Positions 8,785-16,059 of a stretch of 40,246 nt of DNA are shown one piece after another. How positions within the stretch are numbered: the first letter of the stretch is position 1; every line of letters begins with the position of its first letter. The stretch spans positions 1 to 40,246 of the forward strand of contig JAGFJK010000007.1 of assembly GCA_024102795.1 (NCBI GenBank). The letters are read 5' to 3'. The notes beneath the pieces are model-generated. The model did not search any database and was not told the origin of the DNA. It worked only from the letters and a program-made list of their open reading frames with translations. The DNA comes from Pirellulaceae bacterium (GTDB lineage: Bacteria; Planctomycetota; Planctomycetia; Pirellulales; Pirellulaceae). Both the position numbers and the translations under genes were made by a program.

Positions 8785-8965
8785 GCCTTCGGAGTGGTGA
8801 GCGCTCCCTCTTGATATCCCGCTGGCTCCCATCCCGAAGAGATCGTGCAGCTCTTAAGTTGTTTTGCTGAGAGGATTTGGCGTTATTACCGAGGGAATCT
8901 TGGACGGCCTGGGCTTCGGCGAGCGCTCCCCCTGAAAATCCCTCTGGCCCCCTCCCCGGCATCCG
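8785..8965 (+). repeat. Composite dispersed repeat, copy A
   Basis: A block containing GAGCGCTCCCTCTTGATATC, a CTGGCTCCC..CCCG segment, GATCGTGCAGCTCTTAAGTT, GTTTTGCTGAGAGGATTTGG, CGTTATTACCGAGGGAATCT, TGGACGGCC, and then a second GGCTTCGGCGAGCGCTCCC and CCCTCTGGCCCCCTCCCCGG. A second, inverted copy lies at 18979-19155 and a partial forward copy at 18555-18625. The copies differ by scattered substitutions and none has a supportable protein, so this looks like an old non-coding mobile or recombinogenic element family. Confidence 0.75.
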
Positions 8966-9054
8966 GTGAGGGCTGGGGAGGGGCCTGCGGGGTTCGAGCG
9001 GGACCATTGACCTCTGGGGTCGATTTGGAAGTCTGGGTAGTTTCGGAGAAGTAG

Positions 9055-9075
9055 TCATCACGCTCCGCGTGATGA
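9055..9075. repeat. Short palindrome, CACGCTCCGCGTG family, copy 1
   Basis: TCATCACGCTCCGCGTGATGA is an inverted repeat of about 21 bases with a 3-base centre. The same core occurs at 9207-9236 and 19253-19277 in the opposite orientation, followed there by a CTACTTTG-like tail. It is a REP-like element, distinct from the TTTCGCGGAGCGAAA family but sharing the central CGCGGAGCG. Confidence 0.75.
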
Positions 9076-9206
9076 ACCCATGCAGACCCAACGTCTCTTG
9101 TTGTGGGGAGTCACCATCGGTTGTTGAGGAGCGTCCGGACCTGTACCACCCGCAAGTCAGGCTGGACACTGGCCGCGGTGGAAGGTTCCGATGGCGGTCG
9201 GCAGGC

Positions 9207-9236
9207 TCATCACGCGGAGCGTGATGGCTACTTTGG
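9207..9236. repeat. Short palindrome, CACGCTCCGCGTG family, copy 2
   Basis: TCATCACGCGGAGCGTGATG is followed by GCTACTTTGG. It is the reverse-oriented partner of the copy at 9055-9075, about 130 bases away, so the pair could also form a larger stem. It lies about 50 bases upstream of the putative tRNA promoter. Confidence 0.75.
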
Positions 9237-9282
9237 GGAGGGGGCGAGCAAGCCAAGAGCTTTCTTCCCGCCGGGGCGCCTC

Positions 9283-9311
9283 TTGACGGCTGCCGGCTGG
9301 AGTGTCACATT
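9283..9311 (+). promoter_or_regulatory. Candidate sigma-70-type promoter for the tRNA-Val gene
   Basis: A TTGACG -35 box (five of six consensus bases) is separated by 17 bases from CACATT, a poor -10 box, about nine bases before the tRNA. Spacing is ideal but the -10 is weak. A start this close would give a very short leader. Confidence 0.33.
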
Positions 9312-9320
9312 CAAGAGTTC

Positions 9321-9394
9321 GGGCGGTTAGCTCAGTTGGCTAGAGCGCCACGTTGACATCGTGGAGGTCGTAGGTTCGAGCCCTATACCGCCCA
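9321..9394 (+). tRNA. tRNA-Val (anticodon GAC)
   Basis: A full cloverleaf is visible. The acceptor stem GGGCGGT pairs with ACCGCCC and is followed by discriminator A. The D-arm reads GCTC AGTTGGCTA GAGC. The anticodon arm is CCACG TTGACAT CGTGG with loop anticodon GAC. The T-loop is GGTTCGAGCCC with one G-U pair at the stem end. The 3' CCA is not encoded. It is the only RNA gene recognised in the window and lies alone in the islet between argH and the secreted-protein genes. Confidence 0.96.
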
Positions 9395-9421
9395 CTCGCT
9401 CTAAATCATTTCATAGTAAGA

Positions 9422-9574
9422 TCTTACTACCAATCGGCAGTAACCCTGGCGGGCAAGGACCACTATCTCGGCCCGTTCAAGTCCAACGCGAGCCTTGTCG
9501 AGTATGACCGGCTGATTGGCGTGTGGCTTAAATCGGGGCGCCTAGCAACTACGCCCCCACTGAGCCTGGGGTAA
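9422..9574 (+). pseudogene. Remnant of a planctomycete-type tyrosine recombinase (integrase) N-terminus
   Basis: Read in the frame of position 9440, the DNA gives VTLAGKDHYLGPFKSNASL followed by VEYDRLIGVWLKSGR, then a TAA at 9572. The pattern V-x-L-x-G-(K/R)-D-x-Y-L-G-P followed by (E)YDRLI-x-x-W-L-x-x-G-R is what I know from the N-terminal region of integrases abundant in planctomycete genomes. The core-binding and catalytic domains (R..HxxR..Y) are missing downstream, and no convincing start codon precedes it. It begins 27 bases after the tRNA-Val gene, the classical landing site for such enzymes. I read it as the stump of a lost integrated element. Positions 9575-9737 show nothing further recognisable. 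Confidence 0.6.
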
Positions 9575-9737
9575 CAACGCTTACCGCCCTGGAACACCGA
9601 TCTTACCACTGGCACTTCGCCAGGCGTCATTACCGTCGCGGCGGTCAACCGACCGTTACGGCCGACAACCTCGAGAACCTGCGCCGTGGCGACCAGACTT
9701 GGAACGTGCGTACGCGGAAACCCTGAGGAGCCACACG

Positions 9738-10286
9738 ATGGGATACAAGCAGCTTGAAAGATCCAGTTCATCCGGTGCCGTCGTTGCGGTGATCCTTGCC
9801 GTCCTGCTTGTCGGGCTTCTGGGGATCGTGGCCGTGGGCGGCGTGGCCTTCTTCTGGCTCGGTGCGGCTCGCCTGGAGAGACAAGAGGCGGTCATCGCCG
9901 AAAAGCGGGCGGTCGCCGAGGCGTATCGGGCCGACGCGGAGGCACATCGACAGCGTGCCGAGGCGATGGCCCTGCCCCGGCCGAAACCAATCGAGCCGGG
10001 TACAATGGGCTCCAATCCAGACCTCACCGTGAACGTTACCGAAAACGGCAACATGAGCATTGACGGCGAGCGGATCGAGTTGAGCGATTTGCGAGAACGA
10101 CTGGTGCAGCTCAAGGGAGAATCCGGCAAGGCGGTCTCGGTGCTACTTTTGGTCGATGCGAACTGCCTGATGCGAGAGTTGACACCGGTGCAGCACGTGT
10201 GCGATGAGTTTGGGAAGGCTACGGTTCGCAGCGTGGCGATGGTTGATGAGTCGGAATCGTCAGCGGAAACCGAGGTGCCGGAGTAG
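9738..10286 (+). CDS. Small membrane protein with ExbD/TolR-like C-terminal domain
   Basis: The 182-residue product starts MGYKQLERSSSSG, with GAGGAG eight bases ahead of the ATG as a clear ribosome site. Residues 14-41 form one hydrophobic helix and 42-80 a charged Ala/Arg/Glu-rich helix likely to be a stalk or coiled coil. Residues about 95-175 resemble the periplasmic domain of ExbD/TolR: LTVNVTENGNMSIDGERIEL, LSDLRERLVQLK, VSVLLLVDANCLMRELTPVQ, then a helix and VRSVAMVDE. ExbD/TolR normally works with ExbB/TolQ as a proton-driven energy transducer. No ExbB-like gene is nearby, and the usual N-terminal membrane Asp is not seen. The function is therefore uncertain, and it may be a structural relative only. 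Confidence 0.62.
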   Translation: MGYKQLERSSSSGAVVAVILAVLLVGLLGIVAVGGVAFFWLGAARLERQEAVIAEKRAVAEAYRADAEAHRQRAEAMALPRPKPIEPGTMGSNPDLTVNVTENGNMSIDGERIELSDLRERLVQLKGESGKAVSVLLLVDANCLMRELTPVQHVCDEFGKATVRSVAMVDESESSAETEVPE

Positions 10287-10375
10287 TATCCAGCGTGTTG
10301 CATCCGACCGATGGCGTGTGGTAGCGGCTTCCGGCAGTCGAGCTGGTGATGCGACGGCTGGTGGAGGAACGGATC

Positions 10376-10495
10376 TTTGATATCTCAATCCACGAAAAGA
10401 TCTCGGACCGTCGAGTCCTGGAGCTCATCCAGGAGTGCCTGAACCAAGGCGTGATGGAAGAGCTGCAGACCTGGACTTCGGAAGCCGGAGTTCCC
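10376..10495 (+). pseudogene. Reverse transcriptase fragment of a group II intron-encoded protein
   Basis: The frame reads IFDISIHEKISDRRVLELIQ and then ECLNQGVMEELQTWTSEAGVP. This matches the segment of group II intron reverse transcriptases running from the first catalytic block (FD-x-I-x-H) through the SDxRVLxLI helix and LxxGVM to the GTPQG motif, with two losses. About ten residues after FDISI are missing, and the QG of GTPQG has become LR, after which homology ends. The YADD catalytic block, maturase and DNA-binding parts are absent. The fragment is followed within about 50 bases by intron RNA domains V and VI, so it is the internal relic of one intron. Confidence 0.68.
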
Positions 10496-10540
10496 CTGAG
10501 AGCGCATCGGCGTGTCGTCCGATCCCCAGGCACCTGCCGA

Positions 10541-10622
10541 CGGGAGGGCCGTATGCGGGAAAACCACTCGTTCGGTTCGGACAGAGGGAGAGCCAGGAGT
10601 TGAATCGGCTCTCCCTACCCCT
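10541..10622 (+). mobile_element. Group II intron domains V and VI (3' end of a deleted intron)
   Basis: GGGCCGTATGCGGG, AAAACC, then ACTCGTTCGGTTCGG has the length, GNRA-like cap and internal bulge of a group II domain V hairpin. It is followed by domain VI, an AGGGAGAGCC stem with a loop holding an unpaired A (GTTGAAT) closed by GGCTCTCCCT, and then the typical TACCCC intron end. In domain V the catalytic triad position reads GGC rather than the usual AGC, and ACTCG weakens the expected pairing to TGCGG, so the RNA is probably dead. Domains I-III are missing upstream. The exact 3' splice boundary is uncertain by a few bases. Confidence 0.66.
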
Positions 10623-10738
10623 GTCTTTTCGCGGCCCGCACTGAGTTGGGCGCATGGGGACGTGCGCGGGTTTCGGCGAGCGGCGGGCGTGAGCCCGCTG
10701 TTTCTATTCGCGCCGCGTTCGCCACGTTTGTTGTTGAC

Positions 10739-10881
10739 GTGCCTGGGTTTGGAGAAACAGGGGGCTGACGCCCCCCGCTCGCCTGTCCGTTCGATGGTGG
10801 CGATTGTGCCTGGGTTTGGAGAAACAGGGGGCTGACGCCCCCCGCTCGCCTGTCCCGCGCGCCTGTCCCGCGCGCCTGTCC
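10739..10881. repeat. Perfect 50-base direct duplication plus short tandem GC repeats
   Basis: The 50 bases at 10739-10788 recur without change at 10806-10855. Each copy contains the hairpin GGGGGCTGACGCCCCCC and the tail CGCTCGCCTGTCC. Immediately after the second copy a 13-base unit (CGCGCGCCTGTCC) repeats to about 10881. Upstream at 10680-10703 a related hairpin GGCGGGCGTGAGCCCGC lies in front of GTTTCT. The stems could act as terminators for the minus-strand gene that ends at 10903. Perfect identity of the two units points to recent duplication or gene-conversion activity. Confidence 0.85.
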
Positions 10882-10902
10882 CGCTTGCCATGTGCGCCGG
10901 TG

Positions 10903-12981
10903 CTATTCGTCCTGAGCGTCCTGCTCGTACTGCTCCAGCAGCGGGCGGTAGGCGTACGCGTACAGCAGGGCGATCAGGCCCCGGTCGCTCGGATCCCGCA
11001 CGACGTCGCTCAACGTATCCATGGCGTTATACAGTTGTTCGAGCGCCGTTTCGAACTGCTCGCCGGCCTGGTCCCGCTGGCCCTCCTTGCCGGCCAGTGC
11101 CGCCTGGCGAACCGCCTTCACACACGCCAGGTACTCCAGCACATACTCGCTGCGCTTGGCCCAGTAGAACAGCAGCGGCCGCGAACGAGGTTCGGCCGCG
11201 TCGTGCGCGCGGTACAACTCCACCATCGCCTGCGTGTACTCCTGGTTCAACTCGTCCCACCACTCAGGCGCGGCTTGCGGTTGGTAATGCTTCATCAACA
11301 GGCCGCTGGCCGGAGTGCCAAACGCCGGCCCCTGGCGGCGAATGATCGCATTGGCCTGTTCGATATGGCCGAAGGCCAACCACAGTCGATCCGATACGGC
11401 AGGCTTGCCGGTGATCGTGGCCAGCAGTTCGTCATGAGCCCGCCGAGCGGTCAGGTCCGGCTGCCAGGCCGCTCGCGCCACGTAGTCGACCGTCGGATCC
11501 AGCTCCGCCAGCATCCGGCCGCGCAACGTGTAGCCCTGCCAGGACTGCTCGCGGAGCACTCCCAGAACCGCTTCCAGCCGCCGAGCCGAAGCCTGCGACA
11601 GAATCCCCACGTCGTCATCGGCCAGCTTCAGAGTCAGGCTGCAAGGCACTTCCTTCGTGGGCATCCGCGCCAGTCGCTCGGCCAGTGCCCGCGGATCGTC
11701 CGCCGCCGGCTCGACCAGGTTCCAGCCACCACTGGCGCCAAGCGTCAGGCCGCCGCTCGGCTGCGGCAGCTCGGGATTCGCCGTGGCCACGACCAGTTCG
11801 ACCTGCGTGCCAGAGCTTCGCTTCCGCAGCGGTTCCAAGTCCTTCGATAACTCGTTCCAGAAGCTCCTGGGCAACGAGTCGGGCACTTCCAGGACCAGGG
11901 CGTCGAGCTGCGGCCAGGTTTGCAGCGCCGCTTGAATCTGGGCCAGCACCAGCTCGCGCAAGGCCGGATCGGTCCAATCCTGGCGCGGACCGGGAGCGAT
12001 CAGCAACCCGTCCATCCCGCGAGCGACTTCGGCCCGCGGCAGCAGCGACGAAAACTCGGCGGTAAACTCCAGCGGCCGCAGAGCCAAGGCGAACGACATG
12101 CCCAGCCGATGGGCTTCGTCCATTACGCCTTGCGCGTACCGCTGGCCGGCCGCCATTTGCTGCTCGTAGCCGGTCGCCGCGGCAAAGTCCGGATTCCGAA
12201 ACTCGTCGGCCCGCAGCGCGGTCCAGCCCGGCATGTCGCGGGGCGTTTCGAGTGGCCCGCCGGTCCAGAGCAGCGCGGTTCGCCGAGCGATTCCGCGGCA
12301 TTCATAATGCACCAGCGGCTGCCAGGGCTGGGCCCGCAACACCACTCGGCTAAATTTCAACTTGGCCAATTGTCCCAGCAAACGGCGCTGGTCCTCCAAC
12401 GGCCAGGACGACGAACCGATCGGCAAGTCGGTAAACGTCTCCCAGGCCCGCGACGGGAACACCGGCTGCCGCGCCAGGACGAGCTTATCCAGCTTGGGCA
12501 GCGGCGCCTGATCCGGATAGATATCCTCGCGCAACAAGTAGCGAACGCCAAACTGGTGTCCCAACTCGTACACCGCCCACAGCGTGGCCACGGGACTCCC
12601 GCCGGCGATGGCCAGCCCCGCCTGGTCTCCCTGCCGGAAGCCGCGGATTTCAAACGCCTGCTCGCCCGCCCCCGGCTGTTGCTCGTCCGCCGCCGGCCGC
12701 TCGCCCAGTGCCGCCCGCAACCGCGGATGCCTGGCGGGAACGCCCAGCAGCACGACGGTTCCCGCGGCGGGCGGCGCGTCGGCCGTGATGGTCACCGCCG
12801 CGTCGAACAACCGCTGCCACTGCGCGGCCAATTGTTCGGCCGCCAGACGCTCCAGCGGTTCAGCCTGCGGCCCGACCACGACCGTCACCCGCTCGGCGGC
12901 CCGCAGTCCGGTAACTGAAGCAGCCAGTCCGGCCAGCGCGATCAGCAGCACGCTTGCCCGCGTGAAATGGTGAGACAACAT
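10903..12981 (-). CDS. Secreted protein with GH67/GH20-type N-terminal domain, putative glycan-active
   Basis: The 692-residue product starts MLSHHFTRASVLLIALAGL and has a Sec signal peptide likely cleaved near residue 28 (LRA-AERV). Residues 30-155 look like the alpha/beta domain placed before the barrel in alpha-glucuronidases (GH67) and beta-hexosaminidases (GH20). The visible pieces are VTVVVGPQAEPLERLAAEQL, then VVLLGVPA, then TLWAVYELGHQFGVRYLL at 133-150. The middle (about 160-400) alternates strands and helices like a TIM barrel, and the C-terminal 200 residues are helical. I cannot identify a catalytic acid pair with certainty. The ATG at 12981 was chosen over longer frames because it gives the signal peptide and has AGAAGGG upstream. 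It lies 80 bases downstream of the propeller gene and may be co-transcribed with it. Function is tentative. Confidence 0.7.
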   Translation of the reverse strand: MLSHHFTRASVLLIALAGLAASVTGLRAAERVTVVVGPQAEPLERLAAEQLAAQWQRLFDAAVTITADAPPAAGTVVLLGVPARHPRLRAALGERPAADEQQPGAGEQAFEIRGFRQGDQAGLAIAGGSPVATLWAVYELGHQFGVRYLLREDIYPDQAPLPKLDKLVLARQPVFPSRAWETFTDLPIGSSSWPLEDQRRLLGQLAKLKFSRVVLRAQPWQPLVHYECRGIARRTALLWTGGPLETPRDMPGWTALRADEFRNPDFAAATGYEQQMAAGQRYAQGVMDEAHRLGMSFALALRPLEFTAEFSSLLPRAEVARGMDGLLIAPGPRQDWTDPALRELVLAQIQAALQTWPQLDALVLEVPDSLPRSFWNELSKDLEPLRKRSSGTQVELVVATANPELPQPSGGLTLGASGGWNLVEPAADDPRALAERLARMPTKEVPCSLTLKLADDDVGILSQASARRLEAVLGVLREQSWQGYTLRGRMLAELDPTVDYVARAAWQPDLTARRAHDELLATITGKPAVSDRLWLAFGHIEQANAIIRRQGPAFGTPASGLLMKHYQPQAAPEWWDELNQEYTQAMVELYRAHDAAEPRSRPLLFYWAKRSEYVLEYLACVKAVRQAALAGKEGQRDQAGEQFETALEQLYNAMDTLSDVVRDPSDRGLIALLYAYAYRPLLEQYEQDAQDE

Positions 12982-13061
12982 ACCGAGGTGCCCTTCTGGG
13001 ATGGCTGAGTTGACAAGGTGTCGCGTGCCGGGAGGATCGCTGCCCGTCGGCCGAGACAGCA

Positions 13062-14531
13062 TCACTCCCGCGGTCCGGCAAAACAGTGCAGACGGTTCAA
13101 CGTGCGGACGAAGATCCGACCGTCGGAGATGGCCGGCGTGGCGATGCAGCTTTCGCCCATGTCGTTGCGGGCCAGGAATTCCAGTTGCGGGCCCTGCTTG
13201 AGGACGACCAGGAAGCCGTTCTCGCCCATCACATAGATCTTGCCGTCGCCCGCCACGGGTGAAGCATAGTAGTTGCCGAAGTTGCGGATCCGCTGCTGCA
13301 TCCAGACCGTCTCGCCCGTGTCGGCGTCGAAGCACGACGAGATGCCGCCCTTCTTGATCACCAGCAGCCGGCCGTCGACCACCAGCGGCGACGCGATGTT
13401 GGACGATACCTTGTGGTCCAGGTTCCAGACCAGGTGAGTCTTGGTCACGTCGCCTTGCCCGCCGCCGCGGATCGACTGCACGATGTCGCCGCCGCCGACC
13501 ATGTTCGTCGGCGACTGAAAGGCCGCGTCAATCTCGTCGTCCACCAGGAACCCGTCCTGGTCGCGGTCGCCCGCGTCGAACCGTTCCCAGAACGAGCGGC
13601 CAATCTCGCGCTTGTCCAGCTTGCCGTCCTGGTTCGTGTCCTTCCATTGCAGCAAGGCGTACTTCAGCACGCGGTCCGTGTCGCCAAAGCTCTGCACCGA
13701 CACATAAATCCGATCGCCATGCACGGCCGGTGTGGTCATGATGGTCCGCAGCAGGCTGTTGCAGCTCCACAACTCCTGCCCGGTCCGCGGGTCGTAGCCC
13801 TGCAGCTTGCCGGTTCCCGCGATCACCAGGTCCTCGCGGCCGCCCGCCGCACAGATCACCGGGACGGCATAGCCGGCCAGCATCTCGGGTCGCGGCGTGC
13901 GCCAGCGGGTTTCCCCCGTCTGCTTGTCCACGGCCAGCAGAAACGGAGACAGATCGTCATCCTGGTTCAGGATCACCAGGTCACGGTAGACAATCGGCGA
14001 ATGAGCGGCACCCCAGGCCATCAGGTAATCGGGTTGCGGCACCGGATGTTTCCAGGCGATTTTTCCGTCCGCCAGGTCCAGGGCCATCAGCCCCAGAGTG
14101 CTGAAGTACACGTAGACTCGCTCGCCATCCGTGGCCGGAGTGGACGAGGCGTGCGTGTTGGGCGACATGATGGCCGGCAGTTCGCCCGTGTCGAACTCCT
14201 GTTTCCAGAGCAGCTTGCCGTCGGCCGCGCCGTGGCAGAACACGGCGAATCGCTGCTTGTCGACCATGGCCGTCGTGCACACTCGGCCGGCGGCGACCAC
14301 GGGCGAGGCGATGCCTTCGCCCAACGTGGCCGACCAGGCGACGTTCTGTTCGTGCGAGAATTCCACCGGAAGCGGCCGAGTGCCGGTGGACACGCCCGTG
14401 GCGTTGGGGCCGCGGAACTGAGGCCAATCGTCCGCCAGCGCGGCCGAATGCCAGCCGGCCGCCCCAACAAGACAGGCGGCCACCGTAAGGGAAACGGCGG
14501 TCAGCAACGCACCAGGCAACAGAATACGCAT
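13062..14531 (-). CDS. Secreted PQQ-like beta-propeller protein with two EF-hands
   Basis: The 489-residue product starts MRILLPGALLTAVSLTVAAC, a signal peptide; whether the cysteine is lipidated is unclear because the lipobox is poor. The mature protein opens DDWPQFRGPNATGVS, a signature of planctomycete secreted quinoprotein-like propellers. Blades of the form GxxxYaxDxxTGexxW recur: AADGKLLWKQ, LADGKIAWKH, KQTGETRWRT, PRTGQELWSC and ADTGETVWMQ. Inserted between blades are two canonical calcium loops, DTNQDGKLDKRE at 298-309 and DRDQDGFLVDDE at 322-333. These proteins resemble BamB or alcohol dehydrogenase propellers, but dehydrogenase catalytic residues are not apparent. A binding or scaffolding role outside the cytoplasm is likelier than redox catalysis. 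Confidence 0.85.
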   Translation of the reverse strand: MRILLPGALLTAVSLTVAACLVGAAGWHSAALADDWPQFRGPNATGVSTGTRPLPVEFSHEQNVAWSATLGEGIASPVVAAGRVCTTAMVDKQRFAVFCHGAADGKLLWKQEFDTGELPAIMSPNTHASSTPATDGERVYVYFSTLGLMALDLADGKIAWKHPVPQPDYLMAWGAAHSPIVYRDLVILNQDDDLSPFLLAVDKQTGETRWRTPRPEMLAGYAVPVICAAGGREDLVIAGTGKLQGYDPRTGQELWSCNSLLRTIMTTPAVHGDRIYVSVQSFGDTDRVLKYALLQWKDTNQDGKLDKREIGRSFWERFDAGDRDQDGFLVDDEIDAAFQSPTNMVGGGDIVQSIRGGGQGDVTKTHLVWNLDHKVSSNIASPLVVDGRLLVIKKGGISSCFDADTGETVWMQQRIRNFGNYYASPVAGDGKIYVMGENGFLVVLKQGPQLEFLARNDMGESCIATPAISDGRIFVRTLNRLHCFAGPRE

Positions 14532-15015
14532 GACGGAATCAGCCTCCGGGTAGTTCGGGTCCGCAAGTTGGCAAGGCAGGACGACTCCGAGAGCCCGTCG
14601 CACTCCAGCACTCGCACTTTCGAACCACCAGGATACTCCGCCTCGCCGCCGCGAACAATCAACCTGATGGTCATTGGCCATTGGTGGTTGGCCAGTTGCC
14701 GCAGATCAATTTGCAATTTGCAATCTTCAATCTACATCTCGCACGTTCGCCGACGGCAACTCGCGGCAGGCAAGTCTCCGCCAAGCAAGCCTCCGCCAGG
14801 CCATTCCCGTGGATCCGCCTCCCCCGGCCTGCCAGTCCGTGGACCGCGTCTTCACCCGGTGCCCGGGCAGGCCAGAATCTCACCCCCACCGGCCGCGAGC
14901 GGGTCCATCGTGTAAGATGAGACGGTCCGCTGCTTCCAAGTCCTGGATTGAAGTTCGCCACTTATCCGCCACTTGAACTCATTGAGTGCCGCCAACTCCG
15001 GGGGAACGAAGACCG
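14532..15015. other. Divergent intergenic region, no gene seen
   Basis: This 484-base gap lies between two divergent genes and must hold the promoters of both. It contains a short tandem stretch near 14705-14733 (CAATTTGCAATTTGCAATC) and a decayed CTCCGCCA-type tandem near 14776-14806. I see no coding frame worth reporting and no clear -35/-10 pair. Confidence 0.5.
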
Positions 15016-16035
15016 ATGGCCAAAATGGGCATGAAGCGTCTGGCGCAGTGTTGCCGGCGGATGGGCACGTCGTTGCGGGCGGGCGTGGATATTCGCACGG
15101 TCTGGAAGAGCGAGAGTCAGCGGGGGCCCATGCCGCAGCGCGAGGCGATGGGGCAGGTCCTGCGGCAGATCTCGACCGGCTACTCGGTGGCCGACGCGCT
15201 CAAGAACTCGGGTGATCTGTTTCCACCGCTGGCGCTGGAGATGGTCGACGTCGGGGAGCGCACCGGCCGATTGGAAGCGGTCCTGCTGCGGCTGGCCGAG
15301 CACTACGATCACCTGCTGCGGCTGCGGCGTGATTTTCTCAGCGGAATCACGTGGCCGCTGATCGAGCTGGGCGCGGCGATCGGGATTGTCGGCTTCATGA
15401 TCCTGATCTTCGGGATTCTCGGCCAGTCGCTCGAACGCCCGCTGGCGGTCTTTGGCCTGTCGGGCTTCAAGGGGCTGGCGATCTACCTGGCGGTCGTGCT
15501 GGCGGCGGGCGGGGTGATTGGCGGGCTGATCATGGGGCTGATCCGGGGCTGGTTCGGCGAGTTGCCGATGGCCGTGCTGCTGCGGACTCCGGTGGTCGGC
15601 GAGTGCTTGCGGACGATGGCCCTGTCGAGGTTCGCCTGGTGCCTTTCAATGGCGCTCGATTCGGGCGTGGACGCTCGGCGAGCGATGGGCATGGCCTTGG
15701 GCAGCACTCAGAATGTCTACTTCACCGCCCATGCGGCCGCGATTGACGACGTGTTGGCCCGCGGCGGGCAGTTTCACGAAAGCCTGCGTGCCCCGGGGAC
15801 GTTTCCCGATGAATTCTGCGACCAGATCGAGACGGCCGAGCTGTCCGGGACGCACACCGAGTCGCTGGACCGGTTGGCGGTTGAGTATCGCGAGCGGGCC
15901 GAGCAGTCGATGCGAAACCTGACGGTGGTCGCCTCGACGTTGTTCGGCGCCTTCGTGATGCTGGGGCTGGGAGGGCTGGTCATTTACCTGTTCAAGACGA
16001 TCTACATCGACACCATCAACGAGTATCTGCCGTAG
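15016..16035 (+). CDS. Type II secretion/type IV pilus inner-membrane platform protein (GspF/PilC family)
   Basis: A polytopic cytoplasmic-membrane protein of the platform that couples an assembly ATPase to pseudopilin movement. The 339 residues hold two T2SSF modules. The first (about 10-115) has GYSVADALKNSGDLFPPL and then EMVDVGERTGRLEAVLLRLA. The second (about 190-315) has LLRTPVVGECLRTMALSRFA, then SMALDSGVDARRAM and QIETAELSGTHTESLDRLA. A pair of hydrophobic helices follows the first module and a last helix ends the protein. The ATG at 15016 follows a GGGGGAA ribosome-site-like run. No secretin, ATPase or pseudopilin gene is adjacent. The only same-strand neighbour is the HerA-like ATPase 24 bases downstream. 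Confidence 0.88.
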   Translation: MAKMGMKRLAQCCRRMGTSLRAGVDIRTVWKSESQRGPMPQREAMGQVLRQISTGYSVADALKNSGDLFPPLALEMVDVGERTGRLEAVLLRLAEHYDHLLRLRRDFLSGITWPLIELGAAIGIVGFMILIFGILGQSLERPLAVFGLSGFKGLAIYLAVVLAAGGVIGGLIMGLIRGWFGELPMAVLLRTPVVGECLRTMALSRFAWCLSMALDSGVDARRAMGMALGSTQNVYFTAHAAAIDDVLARGGQFHESLRAPGTFPDEFCDQIETAELSGTHTESLDRLAVEYRERAEQSMRNLTVVASTLFGAFVMLGLGGLVIYLFKTIYIDTINEYLP

Positions 16036-16059
16036 CCAGCGTAACCGCGCGAGAGAATC

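Noticed and set aside
8738..9256. Minus-strand frame of 172 codons upstream of the tRNA
   Set aside because: It lies almost wholly in dispersed repeats and palindromes, with no ribosome site or protein pattern.
9463..9771. Minus-strand frame of 102 codons across the integrase remnant
   Set aside because: No recognisable pattern, whereas the plus strand gives the integrase-type signature and a well-placed ribosome site for the next gene.
10739..10881. Possible CRISPR array
   Set aside because: Only two full copies with a 17-base spacer, then simple tandem repeats; no cas genes and wrong repeat geometry.
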